The notes: generated by a model from the sequence alone, not told the origin. Positions 35,043-45,507 are shown, numbered from the stretch's first letter. The stretch is 64,000 nt of DNA from Mermis nigrescens (GCA_036768485.1 JAVLUZ010000340.1:7207802-7271801), one strand, 5' to 3'. Translations and numbers: made by a program.

Positions 35043-35235
35043 GTGAATGCACTACTAAGCCAAAGCCTAAGAACTTGGTTGTGGAAAACAGATATACTTA
35101 TGATAAAATTTTCATTTTTTTCAAAACTAAGCTTTTCTTGATATTAGGTACATAATCCAAATCTTTTTCAAAACATTTAAAACAGTTTTTGAAATGTTAA
35201 AAATGATGAAAAATTCTAAACAAATATTTATACAG

Positions 35236-35366
35236 CTAAACCTCTCCGAGAAATACTTATTTTTAAAAAACTAACCAAATACCTAATCAATAAAATTTTT
35301 TTTCAAAAAGAAAATTTAAAAATTTTCATTTAATTTTTCAAATATATAACGTTTTAAAATAAAACT
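35236..35366. repeat. Intron block duplicated at 38925-39060
   Basis: TATACAGCTAAACCTCTCC to CAAATATATAACGTTTTA and AATAAAACTAA are nearly identical in both places. At the far copy the block runs straight into the Merlin donor; here it runs into the 20-bp satellite. Confidence 0.8.
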
Positions 35367-35520
35367 AATCTATACATCGACCTAAGCATCTATACATTGA
35401 CCTAAGCATCTATACATCGACCTAAGCATCTATACATCGACCGATGCATCTATATATCGATCTAAGCATCTATACATCGACCTAAGCATCAATACATCGA
35501 CCTGAGCGGGAGCGACCTCG
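35367..35520. repeat. 20-bp satellite, array 1
   Basis: About eight units of CATCTATACATCGACCTAAG, ending in CGGGAGCGACCTCGACC and CTAAGCAGCTTAAAACACC. Confidence 0.9.
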
Positions 35521-36070
35521 ACCTAAGCAGCTTAAAACACCTTTTCAGATAAGCTAATTATACTCAGGGTTGGAAAAAACCAAAGTTTTAAAATTTCTGA
35601 TATTTTGGTTTTTTGGTTTTTTATGGTTTTTTTAATGGTTTTTTAAAGGTTAAATTTTGGTTTTTATATCTTAGTCGTGAGTATATATAAGTGTTTAAAT
35701 GCTTGATAATGGATAAAAACCACTAAATTAAAGAATAGGCATGAGTTGCCTAACCATTATTCAGGAAAAATAACAAAAGTGAACAATTTCAAATTTATTC
35801 AGTAGAATAAACTGCAACGGAGTAACTTAAGAATATGGTACTTTCTGAATACTAACAAATAAACTTCAGAAGAGCGGATTTTTTTGCTCAGTACTTAGAA
35901 CATGTTGAAAGAAAGCGCGGAAAAAAATTTCATCCGTCTATGATCAATATTACAAAAGCTATGGGTTCCTTTAATTAGCCTCTTCTCGACCTAAACAAGC
36001 ATCTTATCGACCTAAGTATTTGAAGATTCAAACAGCTGAATGCAGAATCACATGTAGATACCCAATTTAC

Positions 36071-36240
36071 GTCGACCTAAGCATCTTTGCATCGACCTAA
36101 GCATCTATACATTGACCTAAGCATCTATACATCGACCTAAGCATCTATACATTGACCTAAGCATATATCGATCTGAGCATGTATTCATCGACCTAAGCAT
36201 CAATACATCGACCTAGGCGGGAGCGACCTCGACCTAAGCA
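36071..36240. repeat. 20-bp satellite, array 2
   Basis: Same CATCTATACATCGACCTAAG unit as array 1, ending in the same GGGAGCGACCTCGACC context. It lies inside the hAT-type element. Confidence 0.9.
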
Positions 36241-36249
36241 GCTTGAAAC

Positions 36250-36700
36250 ACCTTTTAGATATACTAAGCCTAAGCCTAAGCCTGAGTATAATAGAAGCAA
36301 AAACTTAGATTTTTGTATATCTTATCGAGTAAAACCGAAAAATCATGCAAAAAAATGTGAAATTTTTTGATGTTTTTTCAAAATTTCAAACAGCTTTCCA
36401 TGCCTTTTTTTCTTTTTTCTCCTTCATTGCTATGCTTCCTTCTGTTATTTCAGCCCATATTATTTATTTCTGACAAATGTGTAAGTCCTTGGATCGAGTC
36501 GTTTAATTGTCCCATGCAACACTCAAATCGAGAGTTGCCTGCAACTTTGCAAATATGGCTCAGATTTTCACCAAATTTTCTTTCGCACTTCAATTTATCA
36601 TGTTCTATCATTTTGGCAAAAAATTTTGGCATTTCGTATTCGTTTTGCACCTTTTCTGAAAGTACCATATTCTTAAGTTTAGCCAACGGCAACATTAAGA
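36250..36700. repeat. Copy of the intron sequence that flanks the hAT-type element
   Basis: Aligns with 38372-38905: AGTATAATAGAAGCAAAAAC, TTCTCCTTCATTGCTATGC, TCAGCCCATATTATTT, AAATGTGTAAGTCCTT and GAGTTGCCTGCAA. Relative to it the outer copy has about 130 extra bp after TATTATTT. Frames on either strand here are not supported as genes. Confidence 0.8.
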
Positions 36701-37051
36701 ATCATTTTCTTCTTGTTCATTTACATCGCTAGAAATATCTAGGGTCGTTACTTCGAGTTGGTTGATATTGCTTTTGGTCCCCCCCCAAAATAAGTTCGTC
36801 CCCCCAAAATTAAGCTATGCTGATAAATGTTCTTTTGTTCCTTCGACATCTTTTATCATATATATCCTTTTTCATGTAATTTCTATTGCATTTTCTACGG
36901 CAGTAATTGCTAATAAAATATTATTATTATAAAATTGGAGGGTCAGCTACGTGCCTGGATCATCATTACATTACGATTATAATTACGTCTCTTATAAAAA
37001 AAGTTCAACCAAAATGAAAATAAACTATTTCATGCCGTTTATTCCCTAAAT

Positions 37052-37201
37052 AATTAGTCTACTCTATGCTAGAGTAAAGAGTACTAGGAATTTTTTTCTA
37101 ATATGGTTTTGTCTCCGATTCTCCTAATTAGTCTACTCTATGCTAGAGTAAAGAGTACTAGGAATTTTTTCTTATATGGTTTTGTCTCCGATTCTCCTAA
37201 A
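37052..37201. repeat. 76-bp direct tandem duplication
   Basis: TAGTCTACTCTATGCTAGAG through TTTTGTCTCCGATTCTCC occurs twice back to back with few changes, forming the outer left edge of the large palindrome. Confidence 0.85.
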
Positions 37202-38183
37202 AATACTTTTTTCTGATAGATTCGAGGACGCTGAGTCCAGAAAAAAAACCCGTTTGGGGGGCTGACGAATATTTGTGGAGATAGAGCCATTCAAACTTGC
37301 AAAAAACGTGATTATTTCAATCTTCTAAGAGCTCTATCTCCACAAATATTCGTCAACCGCCTAAACGCTTTGTTTTTCTGGACTCAGCAACCTCGAATCT
37401 ATCTGAAAAAATTATTTTTAGGAGAATCGGTGACAAAAAAATTTTTTGAAAAAAAATTATGCAAAAAAAAAATTCTGCTAAACCCAATTTTTAACATTTC
37501 TGCATTACAGTTCTGACGTTAACAAAGCCGAAGCAGGGTGTAATCGATTCATCACGGTTATTATTTTAGACTTGCCGTGCATATCAAATTGGTGCCAGCT
37601 GATGGTCTAAGCCTTAAGGCACAATTGGGGCAAAAATTGATCCGCTCGCTTCGCTCGCTCCGCAATTTTTGCCCCAATTGTCTCAGGCTTAGACCATCAG
37701 CTGGCACCAATGTGAATACACTTTCTAAGCCTAAGCCTAAGATGTTCGTATAAGCAAGCTGGTGAGTTGTGGGTAGCTCGCATGGATCTAATCACCAAAT
37801 TTTATCTAATATGGTTTTTTCTCAATTTTCCCAAAAATAGTGTTTTTACGCTTTGTTAACGTCAGAACTGTAATGTAGAAATGTTAAAAATTGGGTTTAG
37901 CAGATTTTTCTTTTTTTGCATTTTTTTTAAATTTTTTGTCACCGATTCTCCTAAAAATAATTTTTCTGATAGATTCGACAACGCTGAGTCCAGAAAACAA
38001 AAGCGTTTAGGGGGTGACGAATATTTGTGGAGATAGAGCCCTAAGAAATCGAAAGAATCACGTTTTTTGCATGTTTGAAGGGCTCTATCTCCACAAATAT
38101 TCGTCAGCCCCCTTAACGCTTTTCATTTCTGGACTCTCAGAAAAAATTATTTCTAGGAAAATCGGAGACAAAACCATATTAGA
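37202..38183. repeat. Large nested palindrome (~330-bp arms)
   Basis: Arm 37202-37533 is the reverse complement of arm 37852-38183 (shared blocks TTAACGTCAGAACTGTAATG, AAATTGGGTTTAGCAG, GATAGATTCGA). Each arm is itself palindromic around GACGAATATTTGTGGAGATA and TATCTCCACAAATATTCGTC. The spacer holds the foldback unit at 37588-37711. Confidence 0.8.
37588..37711. repeat. Foldback hairpin unit, copy 2
   Basis: ATTGGTGCCAGCTGATGG pairs with CCATCAGCTGGCACCAAT. The loop contains the same GCTCGCTTCGCTCGCTCC as copy 1. The downstream TGTGAAT(A/G)CACT and CTAAGCC runs are also shared. Confidence 0.85.
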
Positions 38184-38371
38184 AACTTTAGCCGAGTACT
38201 ATTTGCACATGTTTACAAATGATGAAATATGAATCTTGCGACATTTTTTAACATCGACTTAAAACCAACAACAAAAAAACCAAAAATAACAAAAACCAGG
38301 CCGATTTTCAAACCATAAAAAACAATTAAAAAAATTTTAAAAAACCAAAAAACCATGCCCGGCCAACCCTG

Positions 38372-38905
38372 ATTATACTAAGCCTAAGCCTAAGTATAAT
38401 AGAAGCAAAAACTTATATTTTTGTATATCTTGTCAAGTAAACCCGAAAAAAAACCTGCAAAAAAATTAGCAAATTTTTCAGGTTTTTCAAAACTTCAAAC
38501 AGCTTTTCGCGCCTTTTTTCTTTCTTCTCCTTCATTGCTATGCTTTCTCCCATAATTTCAGCCCATATTATTTGAAGAAAGAAAATTTTATTACCAATCC
38601 CAACTGTTAAAATACGAAATGACAAGATATATAATAAATGCAATTACGAATTAGTAAAGGACATGCGAGTCAATGGAATGACAAGTTTTGACAAATGTGT
38701 AAGTCCTTAAATCGAGCCGTTTAATCGTCCCACCCAACACTCACATAGAGTTGCCTGCAATTTTGCAAGTATGGCTCAGATTTCTACCAAATTTTTTTTC
38801 CGCGCTTCAATTTATCATGTTCTACCATTTTGACAAAAAAATTTTGGTATATTCACATTCGTTTTGCTCCTTTTCAAAAAGTACCATATTCTTAAGTTTA
38901 GCCGA
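38372..38905. repeat. Outer copy of the duplicated intron block
   Basis: Begins with the ATTATACT duplication, continues AAGCCTAAGCCTAAGTATAA, and aligns with 36250-36700. Followed by the block shared with 35236-35366. Confidence 0.8.
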
Positions 38906-39834
38906 GAAAATTCTAAGCAAATATTCATACAGCTAAACCTCTCCAAAAAAGACTTATTTTTAAAAAACTAACTAGATACCTAACTAATAAAAATTTTTTC
39001 AAAAAGAAAATTTGAAAATTTTTATTTAATTTTTCAAATATATAACGTTTTAGAATAAAACTAAAAAAATACCTTGAGGTGCTGAAATCCCTCGTTTTCT
39101 AGGCAATTGTAGGCCCGCCAACAATCACTTATTATCGTCGTTCCAGGGGCAGTCCACTGCTTGATAATTGGTAATAACGTTGCAGTCGACCGTTCCTCTA
39201 CTGGCACCAGAAATATACGCCGTTCCTCGCTCATACTTGCCAAATACCCATTGCCCTTCAACAAATTTTCCCTTGTTGTACTTGCGCTTCCCAAATTTTA
39301 ATTCGTCGATTTCGACGACATATCCTTCTCCGCCAATCTGTTCTGAATTTTCCAGGTACGTACACATCACTAGCTCCCGGCAAAATGATGCCCAATCTAC
39401 TGCTGTTCGTTAATCAAGATTCAAATCATCCCCGATATAGGCCAGTGGTAGATTCCATATCCACAGCCGGACAAATCCCAAAATTTGGTATATTGTGAGA
39501 TGCGACCGGGCGAAAAATGTTCCTGTTCTCAAAGAAACTTGAAATCCACATGGTTTTCTCTTCTGCTTCCGTTTCGCGACATATTCCAGGCAATTCCAAC
39601 GCCATCCATCCGGCTCCGATGCACATTTTCCAAGCTTTAATGATCCGCCACATTTCTCGCATAAATATTCAGGTTCCACCGGTATTAACTTCCACTGTTG
39701 TAATTTTTCTATCATTTTTGCTGGGTCTCGACACAAATCGCTTAATTCACAAAGCCGCATAGCTAGATATTCCGCGTCCAAGAAGTAATCTCGGGCGGGA
39801 GCAAGCTACTGGTTCTTTATATACACTACGTCGA

Positions 39835-39950
39835 CTTATATATGAAATCTAGAAAGTTTAGCGACCGCTGCGAGATCACTTTTCTATCCTTCTATTTGTT
39901 GACTCTTGATTTCGCAGCAGTCACTAAATTTTCTAGAATTCATATATAAG
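39835..39950. repeat. Inverted repeat, 44-bp arms, 5' of the Merlin-type gene
   Basis: Left arm CTTATATATGAAATCTAGAA...GAGATCA (39835-39878) pairs with the right arm TGATTTCGCAGCAGTCACTA...ATAAG (39907-39950), with about five mismatches and a 28-bp loop. It could be a small foldback element or part of the Merlin element's end. Confidence 0.8.
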
Positions 39951-39974
39951 ATGACGACCTACACAGGGTTGCCA

Positions 39975-40160
39975 GATGCTGGAGATTCTCCTGAATTCAG
40001 GAGAATCTAAAATTTTCAGGAGCAGGAGCAGGAGAATGGGCTTTTCAGGAGAAATTTCAGGAGAAGTTGTAAACATGCAGGAGAATGCAGGAGAATTTTA
40101 AAATGTCAGGAGAATTCAGTGGAATCCTGAAAATCTAGGAGAATTCAGGAGAATTTTCAA
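39975..40160. repeat. CAGGAGAAT-rich low-complexity block
   Basis: At least twelve occurrences of (T/G)CAGGAGAA or GGAGAATT at irregular 10-20-bp spacing. It starts with CAGGGTTGCCAGATGCTGG, a string that looks like a hAT left end, but no matching right end was found. Confidence 0.65.
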
Positions 40161-40384
40161 AACTTAAACAGCAAGTTATAATGATTATCATACATTAACC
40201 TTCTTACTGTACTTACTGTAGTTAGTTAGTTGTATATAATTTTATACATAGATCTTTCACATTAAGAATTTATTTCGTTCATAGTTAAGACCACCGTTTT
40301 TTTTCCTCTTTTTGGTCTATTTGTCAACCGAAATTTAGGGGAATGGAAAAAATTTTTGGGCTTGGTTGGCATTTGTGGAAACTT

Positions 40385-41015
40385 TTTGTAATGTTAAAAA
40401 TGCGTTTTAGAGAGTTAAAACTTCAAAAACTTTTCGGCGCTTTGCTTCGAATTGATTAAATTCTTACTTATTAGTAATCCTTAAGCCGCGCCACACCATT
40501 TTTATCGACAATCTGGTCTAGAACTTCACTACGATTGAAAATCCTTATTTTCTGCACGGATTCATTTAGTTTTTTAATGCAAAAATGCGTTTTAGAGCAG
40601 TGAAACTACAAAAACTTTTCAGCGCTTTGCGCCAAATTGATTTAATTCTTTTTTTGTTATTAATATTTGAGCTGCGCCGCGTCAACTGCAGCATTTTTAT
40701 CGAAAATTTGATCTAGAACTTTACTATGATTGAAAATCCTTATCTTATGCACGGATTCGGTTAGTTTTTGTAATGCAAAAATGCGTTTCAGAGAGGTTAA
40801 ACTACAGAAATTTTTCGCCGAATTGATTTAATTCTTACTTGTTATTGATGTTTAAGCCGCGCGGCACCAATTGCAGCATTTTTATCAATAATCTGGTCCT
40901 AGAACTCCACTATGATTGAAAATCCTTACCTTCTGCACAGTTTTTGAAATGCAAAAATGATTTAGAGAGCTAAAATTTCAAAATTTTCTGGCGCTTCACG
41001 CCATTTGATAAATGG
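40385..41015. repeat. ~190-bp tandem repeat, a little over three units
   Basis: Each unit has TGCAAAAATGCGTTTTAGAG, a TTCGGCGCTTTGCG(C/A) block, an AAGCCGCGC(C/G)(A/G)CACC block, ATGATTGAAAATCCTTA and TGCACGGATTC. Units start near 40390, 40578, 40773 and 40948. Confidence 0.85.
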
Positions 41016-41059
41016 AGTAACTTAAGAATATGGTACTTTCTGAATATCTTATTCGCCAG

Positions 41060-43160
41060 CAAATTTTGAGATTAAATATGTAGGTAACAAATTATCCCTA
41101 AGTCTTTACCTTCCAGAACTTTTGTCCATTAGCATGTAGGTTTCAAATTTTAAATTTCGCTTTTATTGTAAAATATTTATTTTAATGTTGAATTCAAAAA
41201 TAAATTTTTTTAACGTGAGGAAAACATCAGGCTAGTCCCGTGGCAGAAAAATGAACGTATGTTCGAGTGGAGAATTCCGACCTTCATCAAGTATATGTGG
41301 GGTAGAAGGAGAAGGTTTGCTTAGGAAAAGCTTATTATTCAGTTTATTTATTGATTGTTCATTAATTAATTTGTAATTAATGAAGCCCATACCAATCCAT
41401 ATGATAATAAATTTTATCAAACATTTAGCAATTCAGCATGTTATTATGTTCTTGCATTTTTCTTGTAGTTTCAATTCCATATTCGATTTCTTGATATAGA
41501 GTAGTTGAAACATGATTTTGGGGTTTAACAAAGATATGCTCGTTTAGGCGTAGAGTGGGTGTAAGGTTCGATGAAATCGTGGTTAGTCTCAATTTATTGT
41601 TAGCACAAAAATTTCAGGACTATGTACGTACATAGCTCAGTTAGCTAGCATCGAATTCTATTTTAGCCCAAAATTTTTTAGTATTTAATGGAGTATGTAG
41701 AAATTATTAATCCCCCTACCTGTTATAAGTAGTTTGTCCATTATTCACTGTGATTAGGCCGTCTTTTTCGAGTTTTAAACCTGCATAAAATAATCTTTAT
41801 ATTTAAAGTTGATGGTGAACCAATACGTTCGAGGTCAATTAGATTTTCGTGAAGAATAAAGTATCAAAATCTGACATTGAATAACGAAGTTATGTCTCAT
41901 TATACAACCCTAGGAAACTCAATGCGTATCCTTCCGAAATCTTAGGACTATGCATATATGGCTTAAAGTAGCTTAATATGGATTTCGTTATTCGCAGAGC
42001 TGGAGAAGTTTCCTATGGCTGCAGCTCATTGATATGCGATCAATTGGCTGCACCAGTTCGCCTACCGAATCGAAGCTGGGCCGACACCTCATGGCGATCA
42101 ATGGTGTTGATGGCGTGAACAGCTTATCCGATTGTCGGTACGATCGGATGCATTCGAAGCAATTGTCAGGGATTGATCTGGCGATCAGCCTTTTTTGAAA
42201 CAAGCCCGACAAATATTGAGCGCCAACGTTATGCTTCTTTGAGATACATACACTGTCTAGGGAGCGTTTAGAGGGGGTATTACACCTACTGAACATCAAA
42301 AAGCTGATGGCTAAGTTTATAGCCATAAAGAACATTGCTACATGGCGTTTTTGTTTCAGAAAACTAACTATATAGTCTGTTTGATCAAAACGTACCTTTG
42401 GCTCTAATTGTCTCTTTCAGAGTCTGCAAAGGATTCATAACTATTTTCCCGACTTAGAAAAGGGTTAAAGCTATTTTTATTGCACTCAGGAGCGGCGAGA
42501 GAGCTGTGTGCAACAAGGTCTAAAGTTTTATACTGTCGAGCATACGTGGGCAGCAAGAAAATTCTGGGGGGGGGGGGTGCAAGATTTTTGAAGGTCAAAA
42601 ATGGCCTTAAAAATGGTGACAGAGCCGATAAAAACTATTCGACGTTTCTCCCATCAGCACTATCCATGGCATCAAAAAATTGCGGAAAAACCGAAAAAAA
42701 TTTTCAAAGATTGAATTCTGGGGGTATTTTGATTTCTGGGGGGGGGTATTTTGGTTTCTGGGGGGTGCATACCCCAAACCCCATGGAGTGTGCTATCGAG
42801 CATTTAAGCTAAAAATCAGCCATCTCCAGGCTATTGCTTTTCACTTCTTCCTGCGAGTTTGAACCTGCCAATCTATAAATAGCCTGGTAACTAAAACATT
42901 TTTGTACATTCTAAAATCTGGCAACTTAATTGCTGAAAATGCTTAAAATGGGAATCCACTATAACTTAATTAATGAATTGGTAAAAACCATCCATAATTA
43001 ATGAAATAAAAAATTCATGACATTAAAATCAATGCATCCGCGTTCATACTATACTAGCCGTGCTGCAATTTAAACATTAAGTATAGAAATTTGATAATTT
43101 TCAATCGAGTTCACCGGGCTTTTAATCACTTACTACTTAAAGTTGATGGGACCCTCAATT
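41060..43160 (-). repeat. Arm 2 of the ~2-kb inverted duplication
   Basis: Reverse complement of 19190-21830, without the hAT-type insert of arm 1 but with its own M1 copy at 42541-42792. The 42000-42230 stretch is GC-richer and aligns with 19890-20110; frames differ between arms, so coding is not supported. Confidence 0.75.
42541..42792 (+). mobile_element. M1 MITE copy
   Basis: CATACGTGGGCAGCAAG to GGAGTGTG. Flanks CTGTCGAG (42533-42540) and CTATCGAG (42793-42800) match at 7 of 8. Confidence 0.85.
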
Positions 43161-43185
43161 CTATTCATGCGTAATGGACAGCGAC

Positions 43186-43420
43186 CACACATGGGCGTGG
43201 GGGTTTAAGGGGGTTAGCACCCCCAGAAGTTGAAATACCCCCCCCCCCCAGAATTCAAATTTTTGAAATTTTTTTTTTGTTTTTTTAGCGATTTTTGATG
43301 CCATTGGATAGTACATGATGAGAAATGTCGAAAAATAGTGTTTTTCGCCATACGACCACTTTAAAGTTCATTTTTTGTCGCTGAAAATTTTTCTACCCAA
43401 ATTTTGGTGCCGTACCTGGC
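43186..43420 (-). mobile_element. M1 MITE copy, right end worn
   Basis: CACACATGGGCGTGGGGG at the left. The right end reads TTTGGTGCCGTACCTGG, with the GCTGCCCACG box damaged. Core GGATAGTACATGATGAGAAA present. Confidence 0.7.
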
Positions 43421-43720
43421 GGCAACACTACCGTAGGTTCCCCAGACTAGACACCAGAGCGTGAATCCGCGGGGGTGCATTTGAGTATCTCTTCTGGGCT
43501 CATAAGTGGTAAGCATAAAAACAAAAAATCGAAAAAGATCAAATAAATTAAGGAAAGTAATTAAAAAAACTACTTCGAAAATTTGGTACTTTCCAGCAAA
43601 GATAGCTAAAAACGTTTAAACCAGCACGTTTCACATTGTTTGGAAACTTCCCAGTGCAGATACTGAGGTGAAAAAGTTTCAGGGGCAGAGCCACCTCTCT
43701 CAAACCCTTAAGGAGGTCAT

Positions 43721-43951
43721 CACACATGGGCGTGGGGAGGATCTGGAAGGATATAGACACACATTACAAAACTAAGGACATCCCAAGATTAAAAAACCCA
43801 GAAAATAATTTTAAAATTTCATAATTTTGATACCAATGGACCAAAATTGACATTAGAAAACAATAAATTGAACATGTTGCCATATCACCATTTTTAGGGC
43901 CATTTTTTGACGCTAAAATCTTGTTTTAAATTTTCTTGCTGCCCACGTATG
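43721..43951 (-). mobile_element. M1 MITE copy with perfect 8-bp duplication
   Basis: CACACATGGGCGTGGGGAGG to TTGCTGCCCACGTATG, with GAGGTCAT at both flanks (43713-43720 and 43952-43959). Its interior is strongly diverged from other copies although the ends are intact. Confidence 0.9.
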
Positions 43952-44522
43952 GAGGTCATGCGTGTTAGGGTGTGCATAGGGCAAAAGTTCAAAGGATGAC
44001 AAAAAACATGCTAAAAATTTAATTCTGGGATGTATTGTTCTCTAGGAAGCGTGTCTGCTCACAGATGCATATGGAGGTATGACCCTCCGTTGGCATGATC
44101 TAAACGTTATGCTGTTGAGAAATTTGTGTGAAAAAACAGTGTATGAAATAGCCTAGTCAATGATTTTCTTATCAAAATATGAGCTTTGCCGTCCTTCGAC
44201 CCGAAACCTGGTTACCTTCCTGGCCTTGTGCATCTATATTGATTTCCTCATTCTCAGGACTGGGGGTCTGAGTCGTTGCTCGTTTTTACCACGAAAACAC
44301 AAAAGAACACATAAACATGGACAACAAATGCAATCTTTTCCAAAACTTGAAAGGGCTAAACTTTTTTGGACTTTGAGGAATGGGGACATCCAACTGTTGG
44401 GTGGGGTCACCAAAAACCTTCCTGTTATGCATAAGCAGAATTCTGAGGACAAACCATTTTTTTGGCATTTGTGAGGGATGCTTCATCTTCAAGAACGTTG
44501 AAAAATATCGAAAAATTAAAAA

Positions 44523-44707
44523 TGGTGGGTATGGCATTAGCTTGCCATTTTCTGCAACTGTCAAGCACTATCCATTGGCATCAAAAAATTGCGAAAAAAA
44601 CGAAAAAAATTTCAAAAATTGAATTCTGGGAGGGGTATTTTGATTTCTGGGGGAGTATTTTGGTTTCTGGGAGGTGCATACCCCAAACCCCCCCACGCCC
44701 CGTGCAT
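44523..44707 (+). mobile_element. M1 copy, 5'-truncated
   Basis: Starts within the core (GGTGGGTATGGCATTAG, AAGCACTATCCATTGGCATC) and runs to CCCCACGCCCCGTGCA. No left terminus and no duplication seen. Confidence 0.7.
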
Positions 44708-45009
44708 AGAAGAGTGTAACAGGACTTTTTAAGGGCTGAGCAGTTTAAAATCGGTGGCCCTATATTTCTTGTAATCTTCGCCAGGGTACCAAATGAACTA
44801 TATTTTCTGACTTTTTTGGAGCCTACGCCGCCCTCTGCATGCGTAAAGACTGGATGTTTTGGTTGAGGGCCCAAGGCCATTTTTGGGCGCAGAAGTGAAG
44901 TCGCATGCAATGGCAGAGAACATAAGTTTTTGTTGACACCTTTGTTACATGTGTCTTCATTATGGGATGGCCATCTAGATCAGTCTGTTCTGATTTACAG
45001 GGCGGGGAT

Positions 45010-45135
45010 TTGAGGCCGGTGAGTTCATTTGTGCAACGCAATCCCATAAATTTATGGGACGCCACCATCGATGTCCATACGTTTTGTGTCGATTGTCGAA
45101 TTTGGGTGAACAAAGCGGGCCCGAGCAGGCGTGTA
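45010..45135 (+). CDS. Conserved exon of repeat D2, copy C
   Basis: Plus strand LRPVSSFVQRNPINLWDATI, then DVHTFCVDCRIWVNKAGPSR, preceded by TTCTGATTTACAG. All three D2 copies stay open here despite heavy divergence outside. Unknown family; CxxC may bind metal. Confidence 0.5.
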
Positions 45136-45148
45136 AGGTTTTAGACAG

Positions 45149-45507
45149 CGTGCGAATTCACTTTTTTGTGATTATTGGTGAACGTAAAATATTTGTATCT
45201 ATGTAGTGTAAAATATGTTCGATTTTGACCTAAAAGCAATATTTCTTTTTCGTGTGTTTATTGGTCGCGTGCAAATTCACTTTCTTGTGATTATTGGTGG
45301 TGGTAAAATATTTGTATCTACGTAGTGTAAAATATGTTCGATTTTGAACTAAAAGCAATAATTCTTTTTCGTGTGTTTATTGGTCGCGTGCAAATTCACT
45401 TTTTTGTGATCAATGGTGGTCGTAAAATATTAGTATCTACGTAGTGTAAAATATGTTCGATTTTGACCTAAAAGCAATAATTCTTTTTTGTGTGTTTATT
45501 GGTGGGC
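45149..45507. repeat. 118-bp tandem repeat, three units
   Basis: Each unit runs GTGCAAATTCACTTTTTTGT through AAATATGTTCGATTTTGA to GTGTGTTTATTGGTCGC with few changes. D2-A and D2-B have no such array at the matching place. TTTATTGGTGGGC, native to D2-B, forms its right edge, so the array may have grown from D2 sequence. Confidence 0.9.

Larger units (their letters stand above)
35565..38371. mobile_element. hAT-type element in the Merlin intron, perfect 8-bp duplication
   Basis: Left end CAGGGTTGGAAAAAACC, right end GGCCAACCCTG (reverse CAGGGTTGGCCGGGCATGG). ATTATACT sits on both sides (35557-35564 and 38372-38379). CAGGGTTGG ends plus 8-bp duplications are classic for hAT. Subterminal GGTTTTTTGGTTTTTT runs are inverted between the two ends. 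No transposase inside, so it is non-autonomous. The interior holds a second satellite array (36071-36240), a copy of the flanking intron (36250-36700), a large palindrome (37202-38183) and a foldback unit (37588-37711). Confidence 0.85.
34574..39781 (-). pseudogene. Merlin/ISXO2-type transposase gene with a 4.19-kb intron
   Basis: Exon 1 spans 39781 down to 39073, exon 2 34882 down to 34574. Exon 1 has a Zn-ribbon-like region (CEKCGG, KPCGFQVSLRTGTFF), then VVEIDELKFGKRKYN with the first catalytic Asp, GQWVFG, FLVPVEERSTATLLPIIKQW and IISDCWRAYN with the second Asp. Exon 2 starts VNHSLIFEDADTGAHTNSIE, whose NxIES carries the catalytic Glu. This is the IS1595/ISXO2-like DDE domain of Merlin transposons. 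The CTCAAG/GTATTT donor and TTATTGCAG acceptor join in phase 0, exactly where the family continues. It is broken by an in-frame TAA at 39410-39412 and a frameshift near 39240. Exon 2 ends with an acidic tail (NNEEEDGESS). Length without the breaks is close to the usual ~330 residues. Confidence 0.85.
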
